Of a DNA stretch of 64,000 nucleotides, positions 30,805 to 43,046 are shown in pieces. Below the pieces are notes generated by a model. The model was given only the letters and a program-made list of their open reading frames with translations. It was not told the DNA's origin and ran no database searches. Position numbers and translations under genes: made by a program. The stretch spans positions 7,019,001-7,083,000 of the forward strand of contig JASXTE010000017.1 of assembly GCA_030280995.1 (NCBI GenBank). Reading direction: 5' to 3'. Source of the stretch: Hemileia vastatrix (taxonomy: Eukaryota; Basidiomycota; Pucciniomycetes; Pucciniales; Zaghouaniaceae). Position 1 is the stretch's first letter. The number at the start of each line of letters is the position of its first letter.

Positions 30805-31065
30805 CACTACGCAATATAGGGGGTGGACTTGCTAGCAAGTCCTCAACCTGAACTCAGATGGAACTCAGATGGAACTCAGACTGAACTCATACTGAACCCA
30901 TACTGAACTCTACTTGAACACCCACCTAAAACTGTTCTGCTGAGTGGTGTTCATCCCTGATTGAATGGTTCCTTTATCAATAGCTCAATGTGTGTTCAAT
31001 CTATGGTGAGTTTGGGTCCAAGGTTGCGGACTTGCTAGCAAGTCCGCCCCCCATATTGTGTGGTG
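30805..31065. mobile_element. 261 bp non-autonomous CACTA element (MITE)
   Basis: The left end reads CACTACGCAATATAGGGGG, then tggacttgctagcaagtcc. The right end is its reverse complement with few changes (ggacttgctagcaagtcc, then gccccccatattg, ending gtggtg). The inverted repeats are about 45 bp. A 3-bp target duplication att flanks it (30802-30804 and 31066-31068). The CACTA start plus 3-bp duplication is diagnostic of the CACTA/EnSpm superfamily. The interior (30850-30920) has tandem copies of a gaactcagat/gaactcatac unit about every 10-11 bp, like subterminal transposase-binding arrays. No coding capacity. The Tnp2 type at 2572-7082 is the natural candidate for mobilising it. Confidence 0.88.
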
Positions 31066-31068
31066 ATT

Positions 31069-31775
31069 CTTTGGATAAATAGGGAGATGAATCTATGGTG
31101 GTCAAGGCCATATACAAAGGAACTCCTTGGGGATGGAAAGTTGGTGAAAACTTTCTATCAGTTCATGACAGCTTTAGAATAAGCCTTTGGTGAGCCATAT
31201 GTGGCTACAACATTGGAGAACATTCTCAATTAGCAGCAACAAAGAAACTCAGTCTCTGAGTATGTGTTGGAATTCTGGGGCCTTGCCAGCTACTTCACAA
31301 CATGGTGGTAAGGTGCTCTCATTTTTCACTTCAGGAATGGGCTCACATCAAAAATAAGAAATTCCCTAATCAGCCACCCTTTCTTAACCTACCTCCAAGT
31401 ACTGATGGAGCTGGCTATCCATGTAAACAACAAATTTACATATTAAAAAATAGATGGTTGGTGTGTCACTTGTCCATGGCACAGCAATGCCTCATCAAGT
31501 AGGGCCAGTGCAAAGGACCCAAACACCATGAATATTGATGCAGATAGTTCATGTGGCATTACTGGGTGAAAAATTTTATTGGATGAAGAATATTAGAGGT
31601 GCATTAGCAAAGGATATTTCTTCAGATGTAAGAGCAGAGGTCATCTGAGAAGGGAGTGCAGATGGAAAATAAGGGTTAGTGAAGTGGAGGATAGCGCAGG
31701 AAAGGCGCAGGCAAAAGAAAGTTCTTGGGAGTGTAGGTTGTGCCCTCCTTGAGCAGGTTATAGTGAAAGGTTAAA
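31069..31775 (+). pseudogene. gag: Chromovirus gag remnant
   Basis: Short frames spell a decayed gag (for example VKAIYKGTPWGWKVGENFL near 31100), then a zinc-knuckle-like FRCKSRGHLRREC (about 31630-31665) whose first Cys position is Phe. Many stops. The upstream part and the 5' LTR are absent. The CACTA mini-element abuts the start. Confidence 0.5.
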
Positions 31776-33070
31776 ATGAGTTTTGTAAAGGAGTTATCAG
31801 CATATAAGCCAATTGAGCTGAATGATATTCCTATTGTACTAAACTTGCCTTTATTGACCCTTGATGCCACAAGAAATATACAAGCCCATCTGGATTGTGG
31901 GGCTACAGACTGTTCTATTTCCAAAAGGTTTTTAGAGAAATATGAAATAAAAAAAGAAAATTCGGACCAACCTAGGCTTCTAATTATGTTTGATGGATCC
32001 CCAGGTGGGGGAGGAGAAGTAAGAGAGAAGGTTTTTACAGATTTTTGTGTGAAAGAAGGGAGTCTCAGTGCAGGGAATGTGATACAAGCCTGATGGACCA
32101 GTACAACATTGTACTGGGGATGACATGGCTGGACCAATATAACCCGCAAATTTATTGGAAGGATAATAAGGTGCAGATGGGAAGGAGAGGAGATTTTGGT
32201 GCTAAAGTATTGGCCCCCCTGACCACCTCAGATACAAGGCTCATCCCAGCAAGTATTATGATTCTTTGTTATCATCAGTTGACTTGCCTCCAGAACTGGT
32301 GCTTCCTCTTGATTCTAAGCAGAAGTCTGGGGATGGGTCACCATCAATGAGAGTAAGAGAGGGAAAAGTGGGATGAAAGGGACTTAAAGGAAGAGAAGGC
32401 ACAAGAGAGGAAAGATAAGGTAGAAGATGGAAAGGTGGATGGAACGGAGAAAGAATTTTCCCCCTGGCCCCTTCAGGGTTCAGGTGCCCTTCCTAGAGAG
32501 TCTCCTGGTGTTTCATTATCCTTATTAGACTTGCTTCAAGAACTGAAACTTTCTCTTGATGCTAAGTTTCAGGACTTGGAGGGAGCTCAGGAGGGAGAAG
32601 TGGAACTTGGATGTGACACAAAAGCTTGGAACATATTGGCCAAGATTTCAGCCAAGGTAAAGTCCTCAAAGCAAACAAGAATCCTCAAAGAAATTCTCCT
32701 TGAAGCTTATTGGGAATTCCTCCTACTGTTGGAATATGGGGAAGTCAAGACCCTACCACCTCATCAACCATACAACTCCAACATTGATCTGATACCAGGA
32801 GCCACCCCCAATTCAGCCGCATAATTGGACTATCAATCTTGGAGTCTATAGTGGTAAAGGAGATTATTAATGAAAATCTAAAGAATAGTTGTTTAAGCAA
32901 ATCAATATCATCCTGTGTGGCCCCTGTGATCTTTTCAGGAATAAAGGGTGGGTCATTAAGATCTTGTATGAATTTCAGAAGGTTAAACATTCTGAGGGTA
33001 GAAAACAGATATCCCCTTCCTTTGACTAGTGAGCTAATTGATAGTCTTCAAGATGCAGAGATATTCATGT
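31776..33070 (+). pseudogene. pol: Chromovirus protease and RT start
   Basis: 31776-32093 has the aspartic protease motif AHLDCGATDCSIS (DCGA in place of the usual DSGA). After a frameshift come YNIVLGMTWLDQYNPQIYW (about 32100-32155), an acidic spacer (32435-32824), and the RT fingers GGSLRSCMNFRRLNILRVEN then RYPLPLTSELIDSLQDAEIF (32945-33065). The RT motif A region is missing: downstream sequence resumes at CNGPATFQHF after the insertion at 33071. It differs from element 1 and is a classical chromodomain-lineage pol (see 35408-37850). Confidence 0.75.
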
Positions 33071-35407
33071 TGTGGAAGTGTAAAGATTAGTATGAAACTT
33101 GGATTATAATGAAAGATTTTTGGAGTAAATTGTTGAGATTGGAAAAGTCAATCTATTTTTATAATGGACTATCTTTAAATGAATGAGTTTTAAAATGGTT
33201 TAAAAAGTTAGTTTTACAAGTCAATATTAAAAAATTAATTAAAGGTCATAAAACCCAAGTACAAGTCTAAAAGTGTAGGAAAGTTAAGTTCAGGAGTCTC
33301 AAGAACTTTAAGAAAATTTCAAGGTATTTTTACTATTTTTCTTCTATTTTTAATAATCTAATAAATTATTTTTGATTATTTTTAATTTTTAATGATTTAT
33401 TTAACTTTGAAGATTTTTACTAGGTTAATAGGGCTGTACAGACTACAAAAATCAGATGGAATTTTAAAGGAGAAATAGTTCTATAATTCTTGATTTTTTT
33501 GGATTTTTTGTTGAAATTTAAGGTTTGAATTGAGTCCAGAAGGCCATACAAGCTCTGTACTAACTCTGGAAATATCCTGACTAGCTCTTGGATTCTCCAG
33601 CTGGGAAAATTGAAGCACATGACACACTATGCATAAAAAGCCTGTAGACTTGAAATTAAAAGATAATAATACATCTCTAAATGTAATCTAACACCTGGAA
33701 TCTTAACAATCATCATATAAAAACATAATACAACAACAATCATTATTTTTTTACATGAAAAATTTTAAATTGTGATAAACTATTAAAAATAACACATTTA
33801 CATAACATATTATAAATTCCAATCAAAAATTCATTAACTTATACTTATAGGGTATCATTTTAAAGGTCTCATAATCAGGGACTTCAATATAATAACTAAA
33901 TCTAATAAAAATAAAACCTTTATAAAAATATATTTTAAATCATTTAAATAACTTTTCTGAATACAGCTTCACTGTTGTAATTATTTCTCTCATTACAAAG
34001 AACACTTGTATTACATCTCAAAAATTTTAATATTAAATAGATTGTTAGTCATTTTATATCAAGTAGAGGTTTTGGCTTAGTTAATTGTGAACTCTTATAT
34101 AAATTAAAGGGACAGGGTTTTCTTCTGTTTATCCAACTCCCTTAAATTCTGCTTACATCAAGGTGACTTTAAGAGTCTTTCTACAATTTCCCTAGAACTT
34201 AGAGTAGGTTACCAAATCATATGAGTGAAATAAGGTGATTAAAAGAAACTGGAATTCTGCATTAAATTTGGTCATTTTGAGTGGTTGGTAATTCCATTTG
34301 ATCAATTGTAGAAAGACTCTTACAGTTGCCTTGCTTTAAGAGGAATCCAAGGGAGTTGGATAAACTGAAAAAACCCTGTCTCTTTAAGTAAATATAGAGT
34401 TCACAATTATCTAAGCTATGACTTCTACTTAATATGAAATGACCAAGAATCTATTTTTCACTAAAGGTGTTGAGATGTAGAATCAGTGTTCTTTATAATG
34501 AGGTTGAAAAACACATCAGTGAAGCTGTATTTAGAAAAGTTATATAAATGATTGAATAATATATTTTATGAAGATTTTATTTTTATAAGATTTACTTATA
34601 AAAAATCAGATCCCTGGTGATAAGAACTTTATAATAGTGCCCTATAATTCAATATTTATAATGATGTGTGAAATTATAAAAATGTTATGTAAGAGTGTAA
34701 TATTCATAAGGGTATTACAATTTTATAGTTTGTTATGAATTAATAAATGATTGTTGTGGTTGGTTTTTGTATGATGTTATTCATTTTTTAGATAGAAACA
34801 TAATTTCAAGTATACAGGCTTTATATACATAGTATATCATATTCCCTTCTTTCCTTAACCCGAGCATTCCACAGGTTGTCTGGAGCTCATCTGGAGACCT
34901 CCGGAGTTTGTACTGAGGCTGTAAAGACTTTGGGACTCAATTAGAACCTTTAAAATTCTAATAAAAAATCTAGAAAAATTACAGATGATAGAGCCACTTC
35001 ACATTTATATTCTATTCTATTTTTTATAGCCTGAAAAGCCTTTTTCATCTAGTCAAAAATTATCAAAGTTATTAAAATTATGAAATATCAAAAATAATTA
35101 AAAACACTTTATAAAATTATTAAAAATAGTAGAAAAATAGTAAAAATTCCAGAATTATTTATAAAGGCTCTTGAGACTTCTGAATTTAATTTTCATACAG
35201 TTTTATACCTATAATTACATTTCATTCTCACTAATTATTCATTAAATATTGACCTGTAAAATTTACCCTTTTTAACCACTTTGAATACTTAATTTTTTTA
35301 ATATGACCATTTTAGAATTAAATTAGCCTTTTCAATCTCAAAAATCATGTACTGAAAATCCTGTTTTGATAAACTTAAGTGCCATACCAAGCTTTTGACT
35401 ACCACAC
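33071..35407. mobile_element. Composite insertion: two LTR2 copies in inverted orientation
   Basis: LTR2 in plus orientation (33071-34185, tgtggaag..tctttctaca) and LTR2 in minus orientation (34307-35406, tgtagaaaga..ctaccaca) flank 121 bp of non-LTR sequence (34186-34306). The composite is flanked by catgt on the left (33066-33070) and, one base after the end, catgt on the right (35408-35412), which suggests it entered as one unit. There is no coding sequence inside. Because the ends are mirror images, it looks like a 2.3 kb fold-back element made of LTRs. Two separate solo insertions are the alternative, but neither LTR has its own flanking duplication. Confidence 0.65.
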
Positions 35408-36492
35408 CATGTAATGGGCCTGCCACTTTTCAACACTTCACAAACAGCATATTGAGAGATAGAATAGAGATAAATGTGTTGGTGTATCTAGATGACATCT
35501 TTTTTTACTACATATCAATTGAGGAAAACCATATACATGTAAAGGACAGTTTGCACATTTTGAGAGAAGCCCAATTATGGTTGAAACCAGAGAAATTTGT
35601 CTTCTCAATGAGTGAAATCCTCTACCTGGGTATGCTCATCTCGAATAATAGGGTGAAAATGGACCTGGAAAAATTAAAGGCAGTAAAAGATTGGTAAATA
35701 CCAGAATCAGTGAAAGAGCTTCAGTTATTTTAGGCTTTGAAAATTTTTACTTCCATTTTATTGAAAATTACTCCCACATTTTCTGGCCATAGCAGGACCT
35801 CACAAAAAAGAAAGCCAAATTTACCTGGAGGAGTAGCCAACAAGATGTGTTTGACTACCTGAAAATTCAAAATATGAAAGCCTCTATTGTTTCAATCCTT
35901 GATTTATTAAATCCATCTGTTCTGTAATGTGACTTTTCAAACTTTGCACTAGGGGAAGTATTATCCCATACAAATTTGTAAAATTACCTGCACCCAGTAG
36001 CATATTTATCACAAACACTGCTAGGTGTTAAATTGAACTAAGAAATATATGATAAGTAATTATTGGCAGTAGTCAAGGCAGTGATCATCTGGGGCCACTA
36101 TTTGGAAGGAGGGCCTTGCTTTTTATAAGTTATTATTTAAAAAGATCATAAAAACTTGAAAAACTTTGTGACCACAAAAAAGTTGACTTGCTGACAAGTA
36201 TGCTGGGAAGAACTGCTGAGTAGCATTAGTTTTTTTTTAAATTCAGACCAGGGAAGAAAAATAGAAAACCTGATGAACTATCACAACTTCCTGACTTGAG
36301 CCCAGCTCCAGACCAGCTAAATATTGTTGGCGCAACATTATTAAAGGGGGACCTTGAAGAGGGGGTAATCCTAGATGAGGTGGAATTAGTGGATGAAAAT
36401 TTGATGGAATGGGTAAGGAGTGGTCAGGAAAAGGATTATAGAGTGCACTAGTTGGTGAAGGTGCTGTTATCAAAAGAGGTATTTGTAAGGAA
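35408..36492 (+). pseudogene. pol: Chromovirus RT end and RNase H remnant
   Basis: CNGPATFQHFTNSILRD, the catalytic box NVLVYLDDIFF (about 35480-35510), REAQLWLKPEKFVFSMSEIL and YLGMLISNNRVKMDLEKLKA (ORF to 35697). After several stops and shifts, RNase H blocks can still be read in fragments to about 36290 (a TDHKNLEYF-like segment near 36140 and a FRPGKKNRKPDELS-like segment near 36245). Then comes an open spacer before integrase. Not functional. Confidence 0.7.
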
Positions 36493-37640
36493 ATGATTGG
36501 AGGAGTATCACCTGGAAGGGGAGGCACTATATTGGAATGGAAGGATAGTGGTGCCAATGATGAAGAGCTCAAAAGGCAGGTAGCCAAACAAAGACATTAT
36601 TTCCCAATGGAAGGACACCCAAGACCACTGAAGACTGTGGATCTGTTAAATCACGACTTTTACTGGAAGTCTATGAAGGCATACATGCAGCGCTATGTAG
36701 TGGAATGTGACTCTTTTCAGAGAAAGAAGGTCAGTCCAGCCACAACACCACTTACCTGGCTAAAACTTTTCAAGCAGAAATTGAAATAGTTCTCCTAAAA
36801 TATTATATTGGACTTACCCATCTCAAAAGGGAATAATGTAATCCTCACAGTAGTTGACCATTGCACCAAGATGGCACACTTTGTCCCTACAACTACAAAA
36901 GTCACATTAGGGGTATTTCAGACCTAATTGTGGCACATGTGTGGAAAATGCATGGATTTCCTGACAGTATAGAATCAATAGTTGAAGTAACTTTAACTGA
37001 AATTTTTTAAAAGAAATGTATGAAAAACTGAACATTAAGCCCATATTGACAACAGAATAGAATCCACAAACTAACAGGAAATCTGAGATGGTGAAAATGG
37101 AAATTAAAAAATACCTTCTCCACTTTATTAACTATCAAAAAGATGATTGCTTACAGCTATTATCACCTTTCAAATTCTTATACAATAACCAGAAACATGC
37201 TACAAAAAGCATGCACCTGTTCTATTCTAAATATGGATATTCCCCAACATTGTCAATTGGTACCCCAACCACGTTACAAGTCCCAGAAGCTGAAGAGTGG
37301 ATTCAGAAGATACTGAGTATACATAAAGAACTGGAGGTAGCACTCATGTTATCCCAGAAATAACTGAAGCATAATCATGAACAAGAAAAGACCCAACATT
37401 GTGTGCTACAGGTAGGTGACAAGTTTTGACTTAGCTCATGTTTCTTTTCCACATTATGTCCCAGAAATAAATTATATCACAAGAAAGTGAGTTCATTAAA
37501 GTCAAGCACAAGGTATTTGACTCTGATTATGGGCTGGGGCTACCAATCTCAATGAGGAAAGTACATTCAGTTTTTAACATTTCATTTCTCACAGAGAAAA
37601 AAGAAGATACAATTTCAGGATGACCAGAAGAGCCACCAGC
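36493..37640 (+). pseudogene. pol: Chromovirus integrase
   Basis: ORF 36493-36789 holds the HHCC-type zinc finger (HPRPLKTVDLLNHDFYW and YVVECDSFQRKK). The core begins near 36838 (NVILTVVDHCTKMAHFVPTT) but is broken by a stop near 36926 and later ones. ORF 37088-37363 (MEIKKYLLHFINYQKDD, then LFYSKYGYSP) is the C-terminal part of the core, followed by fragments to about 37600. This is a different lineage from the integrase at 16094-17041. Confidence 0.75.
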
Positions 37641-37790
37641 ACCAATCCAGGTGGAAAATGAAGAGGAATTTGAGGTGGAAAGGGATGTTTTTAAGAGTGT
37701 GTACAGGGAAAGATTTGGTGATTAGTGCATTGGAAAGGTTATGGGGTTGGAGATAGGTCTTGGGAGCTTGTCAAATATTTGATGGATGCT
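37641..37790 (+). pseudogene. C-terminal chromodomain of the chromovirus
   Basis: Two frames together give EEFEVER, KSVYRERFGD (stop), HWKGYGVGDRSWELVKYL, the order of a chromodomain (EVE-x-I start, W-x-GY-x..-x-WE centre). In chromoviruses this domain steers integration to marked chromatin. It is split by a TAG and a frameshift. Confidence 0.6.
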
Positions 37791-37840
37791 AAGGGATAGT
37801 TGAAGGGGTTTGAGAAGGGGGCAGAAGGCAGGAGGGGTAA

Positions 37841-38150
37841 AAGAGGGGGTAATGTTAGGATTTTATTGAGAGGTGGGAAGGAGGAGTGCTATAGGCACTA
37901 TGCATTTAAAAGAGGTGTAAGAGCTAATATTGCATAAGAGGGTTATATGGGGAAAGCGCTGTGGAGTAATCTAGTTACTCTCTTGTCTCACTGCTGTATT
38001 AGCATACTCAGCCCCATCTTCCCTCACTGTTACCAACACCAACATAGTCAGTTTAGATGGTCTCACTGTTGATATCCAACACATCCAGTCCTTTCATAGT
38101 CTAGTATTAGTGCTAGTTGTAGTCCTCCCACTTAGGTCTTAAAAAATTAA
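37841..38150 (+). repeat. Polypurine tract and probable 3' LTR of the chromovirus
   Basis: aagagggggtaa is followed by TGTTAGGATTTTATTGAG at 37853, a typical PPT/LTR junction. The LTR end is uncertain (38140-38180) because the 5' LTR is missing and there is nothing to compare with. Confidence 0.5.
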
Positions 38151-38180
38151 GCATGAGAAAACTGACTTATTTTGTTACAT

Positions 38181-38504
38181 GCATGCATAGGATTAATTTA
38201 TGTCACTTTTTAAGTGTTGATAAAGGATCTGATTATATATCTGTCTCTCAAATAAATTTTTTTTTATCTTTTTAACAGAATATAGTCTATAATTCTTAAA
38301 CATGTACATGATAACGAGAAAAAAATTATGTTGTGTAAAAATTTGCATAAAGATAAAATTATATAAATGATAGAGCCACTCCTCTATGAAGGCAGTTTTA
38401 TAGATTATTAAACAATAATTTTCAAAAATAAACAAGAAATTATGAATTTAAGAAACCAATTGTAAACCAAGTTGCACCAAATTAAAATTCTTGAGGTCTT
38501 CTAT
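38181..38504. other. AT-rich gap
   Basis: About 320 bp without gene or recognised repeat, between the chromovirus end and the next LTR2. Confidence 0.4.
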
Positions 38505-39581
38505 TGTGGAAGTCTAAATTCTAGTATGGTACTAAATTGTACTTTATAATGTATTATGTAAAAATTATTATGAATATTTGAAGGGTTGTTTAAATTCAAA
38601 AGAATTTTATTATAAAAAAATGGTTGGTTTTATGGTCAAAATTAGTCAAATAATGTATCAAAAGAAAATAAATTATTTAAACTCAAAAATCATTATTGTG
38701 GGCTTAAAAATGCATGGAAATGAAATTCAGGATGTTAAAAAACATTTAAAAATTTTATAGGGATTTTTACTATTTATTTATATTTTTTATATTTTAAAAT
38801 ATATTTTTGAATATTTTTAAATAATTTTGATTTTTGTTAAATTTCTTAAGTTTAATGATTTTTAGCTTGGTTAATCAGACTACAAAGGACACTAAAATTG
38901 TTGGAGATTTTATCCAGATGTATTTATATCATCTTTAATTTTTACAGATTTTTTATTAATGTTTTAAGGCTCTAACTAAGTCTAGAGGGCCATATGAGCT
39001 CTGGGAAATTCCAGATAAACTCTGAAAGAACTTTAGACAACCTCTAGAAGGGAAAAGGAGGAACATAACTAGAATATGAATATATAAGCTGTGGAATCAA
39101 AATTAGACCATATCAGAAAGTAAATAAAGCACCTAATACAGATATTACAATGTATAACAACCATCATTTCACATAACATTCTTTAACTTGTAACACCCTT
39201 ACATTTATAACAATTTTACATAACAATAATTAAATATACACTTATAGGGTATCATCAAAAAGTTCTCAATTCAGGGACTGATATTTTGAATCTATTTACA
39301 AAAATACAAACTTTATAGAAATATATACATTCAATCATCTAAATCACTTTTTTCTGATAATACTTTATGTTGTATTTCTTAATAATAACATATGAACAAT
39401 GATTATATCATCTCAAAAGAGTACAATATAACTGGTCAAAAACTCATTTTTTTATTAAGTTGAAAATTTAAGCTATTTAATTGAGAACTCTTATTTTATT
39501 TAAAGGGACAGTGTTTTCTTCAGTTTATCCAACTCCCTTAGATTCTGCTAACAGAAAGGCCGCTTTATGAGTCTTTCTTTA
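38505..39581 (+). repeat. LTR2 copy, 5' LTR of a decayed element
   Basis: It starts tgtggaagtctaaattctag, the LTR2 start seen at 33071, and has the LTR2 end block (aaagggacagtgttttcttc, gtttatccaactcccttaga, gagtctttct). It is directly followed by a candidate primer site tggtggtgcccaaaatgggg (39584-39603), so this one is a true 5' LTR rather than a solo LTR. Confidence 0.75.
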
Positions 39582-39848
39582 TTGGTGGTGCCCAAAATGG
39601 GGTTCAAATTTTCAGGATTTTAAATGAACTTACTTGATAATTGGACTTTCTTATTCTGTAAGAGGCTCTTACTGGATTCATTCCTTTTATGTTGATCATT
39701 GGTCTTTGGGATATCTTTTTCTTCCTGAAATGGTTTTTTGGCTGCTTGTGTACCTATTTGGGCATCAGTAAGGATTGTATCTTGGTATGGGCCCAATTTT
39801 TCCAAAAATAATTTAGATAGATATATATAAAGGTATGAGATTTCTTCT

Positions 39849-40400
39849 AGGATGGATGGAGCTTTACCTTTAGATATGATGGAGTAGATTAGGTTTTTTA
39901 TTGGTTATGGAAAAGTGGAGAAACAAGTAATAAGGATGAATAGTTAAAGATCTTAATATTGGGAGGAGTTTAAGATGGAGATTGCTAAAGTATGGACAAA
40001 TATTTATTCATTGAAATATCTGAGAGATATGCCTAGAAAATGGGAATTTAAAGGTGGTGTAAAATCTCTTGGTCATTATCATCAGTTTATGTTTGAATTT
40101 TAGGTTGTTTTGAATTCTCTTTTGAATTATGATATTTTATGTCATGAGGATAATTGACATTTTAGGTCATGAAGATTAGTATGAGTATGTGCTTTGGAAT
40201 TCTATGGGGGATAAGATTGAGGATTCTTTTGTGGTTTTTTTAATGCTACTGTGATGAATACTTCTCTAAATGTAAGTAGATAGGATTCCATACATGGACA
40301 TGATAAAGAAGGATTTTTTGGACTATCTAGATTCTCTGAATTCTTTTGATTTAAAACCTGAAGAAGAGGAATTTAGCATGGAAGAAGAAATTGATGATGG
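39849..40400 (+). pseudogene. gag: Decayed gag behind LTR2
   Basis: The frame starting MDGALPLDMME, then FFIGYGKVEKQVIRM, KVWTNIYSLKYL and GGVKSLGHYHQF, follows gag of element 1 (MDGASYLDMV, FFIGDRSVEKEI, GGVGNLHSYRKF) with many stops. An acidic tail (LKPEEEEFSMEEEIDDG) ends near 40410. The LTR1 and LTR2 families therefore belong to related elements. No pol follows. Confidence 0.65.
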
Positions 40401-40410
40401 CATAGAAGTT

Positions 40411-43046
40411 CTGCTACAATTGATATTGTGGATTCTGTAAATTGTAATAATTATGGAAAACCTGAAGATAATGTTGTGGAAGAATATTTTGTTGGTGGAG
40501 AGTTGTAATTTCTAATTTAGTTATTCCTTAAGATCTTGCTCAACCTGAAGATATTTTTTTGGAGGAAGTTATTGTTGGGGTAAAATAGTTTTCTTTTGAT
40601 AATGATGTTTTTGGCCACTAATGAAATTTTATTAGATTTTATGATAGATTTGTGTTGTTTGATTTGGAGTTATATTGAGAGGCTTTTTTCCCTTAGTTTT
40701 TGTCTTCAAAATCAGAGACTTTCTATAATGAAGTGGTTGATATGGTTGATGGATATGGTATATGAATAGACAATTTTATCAATCTCAGGAATAGCTTGTT
40801 AAGGTGGATATTTTTCAGCCTAGATATTGTAGGACTAAATATTTCTAATTTTTAAAATAATATAACCTTAATTGAATTAAGATTATTAAATAAAATTATG
40901 GTTTTAATACTTATATATATGGTTATTATGCTTATATATATTTATTATACTATTATATGAACTATATGAGTTTAAATAGCTTATCCATAGCCCCATAATA
41001 TTTATTAAGATGCTTATGTAGTCATTATATACTTATCTTATGTTATATTAATTAATTTTAGACATAAATAGGCTTAGATTTATGCATAAACTTCATATTA
41101 ATTAAAATATGTAGTTATATTATTTATAAATAGGTCTGTATGAAGGTTTAACCCTCTAAGTAGCCAATAAGATTTATTTTTCTGCTTATTTTAGATCATA
41201 TGGACATATTCAATGGAATAATTATTCTTACAAAATTATTTACACCTTTTTCAGGTGCATATATCCCGCTTGGACAAATTAATCTGCTTCCTTTAATGCA
41301 TTTTCAGAGATTTATGGGATACAATATAATTACTGAGTTAATGTGGATGCTTTGGAACGTTATTGGAGGCTGTGAAAGCTGAATTAACTCCTTTATATTC
41401 TTTGTATTTCATTTTATTCTCTTTGGATGAGATATTCACTTGTCTCTTTTTTAGTTTCTTCTTTTATCTGTTTTATCTATTTATTGTATGGGTTTATGAT
41501 ACCATTAATTGTGATGGAGGGTCCTTACTGGAAGTCTGGGAGTTAAAAATTTTTGAAGCAGTTCAATTGGGAGGTGATGAGCCCTCACTATGCTGTAACT
41601 GCTGGGGATAGCAGTGAAATCATCTGGAGTGAAGTTCTGTGCACTCCAGTGGATTTTGATATAAGTAAAGGATGATTTGGAGGGTTATTTGACATCACTT
41701 ACTTACTAAAAATCAAAAAAAAACTATTAAAAAATTATTTGTATAAAAATAATTTTTTAAACCCTTTATAAACTGATGTTATCTTTATATCAGCTATAAT
41801 TATAATTTTTTAGCCTATATTCCCTAGTCTGCACCAATCCAAATATTGTGATTTAATAATTTAAGCATAACAGTTTTATTATACTTTCCCTAAATTTAAG
41901 TCTAAAAATAATTTAATATTAATTTAAGGACCATTATTATTTACTATTAAATTATACTTAAGTACTAGCATACACTGAAAATGGGCAGTATTTCCTAATT
42001 TATTATTACTTAATATTTTAGTATAACTCTAGGATGTTATTTTTACTCTTATATAGCTCATGTTAACCAAATTTTTAGATCTGAAGCACATTTTTTGTTT
42101 ATAATAAATCAGTCATTGTGGAATAGATAAATTATAATTTTTGTACTAAATTTTTAAAATAAAAATTAGATATTTACATTAGTAACTGTACACAATATAA
42201 ACTCTATTTTTCTTGGTATTTGATCACCAATACAACACCTAATAAAGTTGGTATATGGCTAAATCTTGGTAAGAAAGTTACCCACTATTATAAAGGTCTA
42301 GTTAAACTTATCATTAAATTTTTAATTGAGATTTTTGAATTTTCATTATATTCTATTCAAATAAATAAAAATATAAATTAAGGGTAAGCTCATGAAAGGT
42401 CCATACTGGAAGCTAAAGTGTTGAAACTGCTTGAAGGTGATACCATTGGGAGGTGATGAGCCCTCAGGGTGTGGTACACGCATTGCTGGTAACCTATCTT
42501 TTGGATTAATCAGCTTGTGTAGCCCAGGAAGAACAAAGGGGAATCATATTGCAGTAAATAGCACTATTATTAGTATGTAATTGTGTGTTTTTTTAAAAAG
42601 AACAAAGGAAAAAGAAGTGCAGAAGAGGATCAAGGGTCTGTGCACTAAGATTTTTCAGAAAGATGTGCCGCACAAAGAGAATTTTGTTTTATGCGTTAAG
42701 GAAGGAATTATAGCTCAAGGAAAGCCTCAAGTACGTAGAATGCTGCACAATGGCTAGCATAGTAACTTACTGAAACAGGTAATGTAAGTTGCAGAGGCTC
42801 ACTAGTTAAGTGAATCATCAGAGCTTTGGACTTAGTAATTAAGCAATGAGGATGGGGACTCAATCACAAAACTACCCAAAAGTTGAAGAGACAAGGATCA
42901 GTGATAAAATTTGTCAATGCGCAAAGTAGCGCTGAAACAATGCAAAGGTATTGTCATAAGCGCGTATGTGAAATATGAGTGAAACAAGCTAATACTAGTA
43001 TAAGTAAGCATAGGGTATGTTTTAGTGCTTTAGTTGTTAAAAGCGG
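40411..43046. other. AT-rich region with a degenerate ~100 bp repeat pair
   Basis: No credible gene in 2.6 kb. Two related blocks at about 41515-41615 and 42390-42480 share tactggaag, then ttgggaggtgatgagccctca. They could be remnants of one repeat family. The last ~500 bp, 42490-43046, is less AT-rich and may be the first half of the LTR that resumes at 51252, because element 2 inserted between them. Confidence 0.45.

Noticed and set aside
31302..31502. Small plus-strand ORF as an independent gene
   Set aside because: It lies within the decayed chromovirus gag region and is not conserved as a unit.
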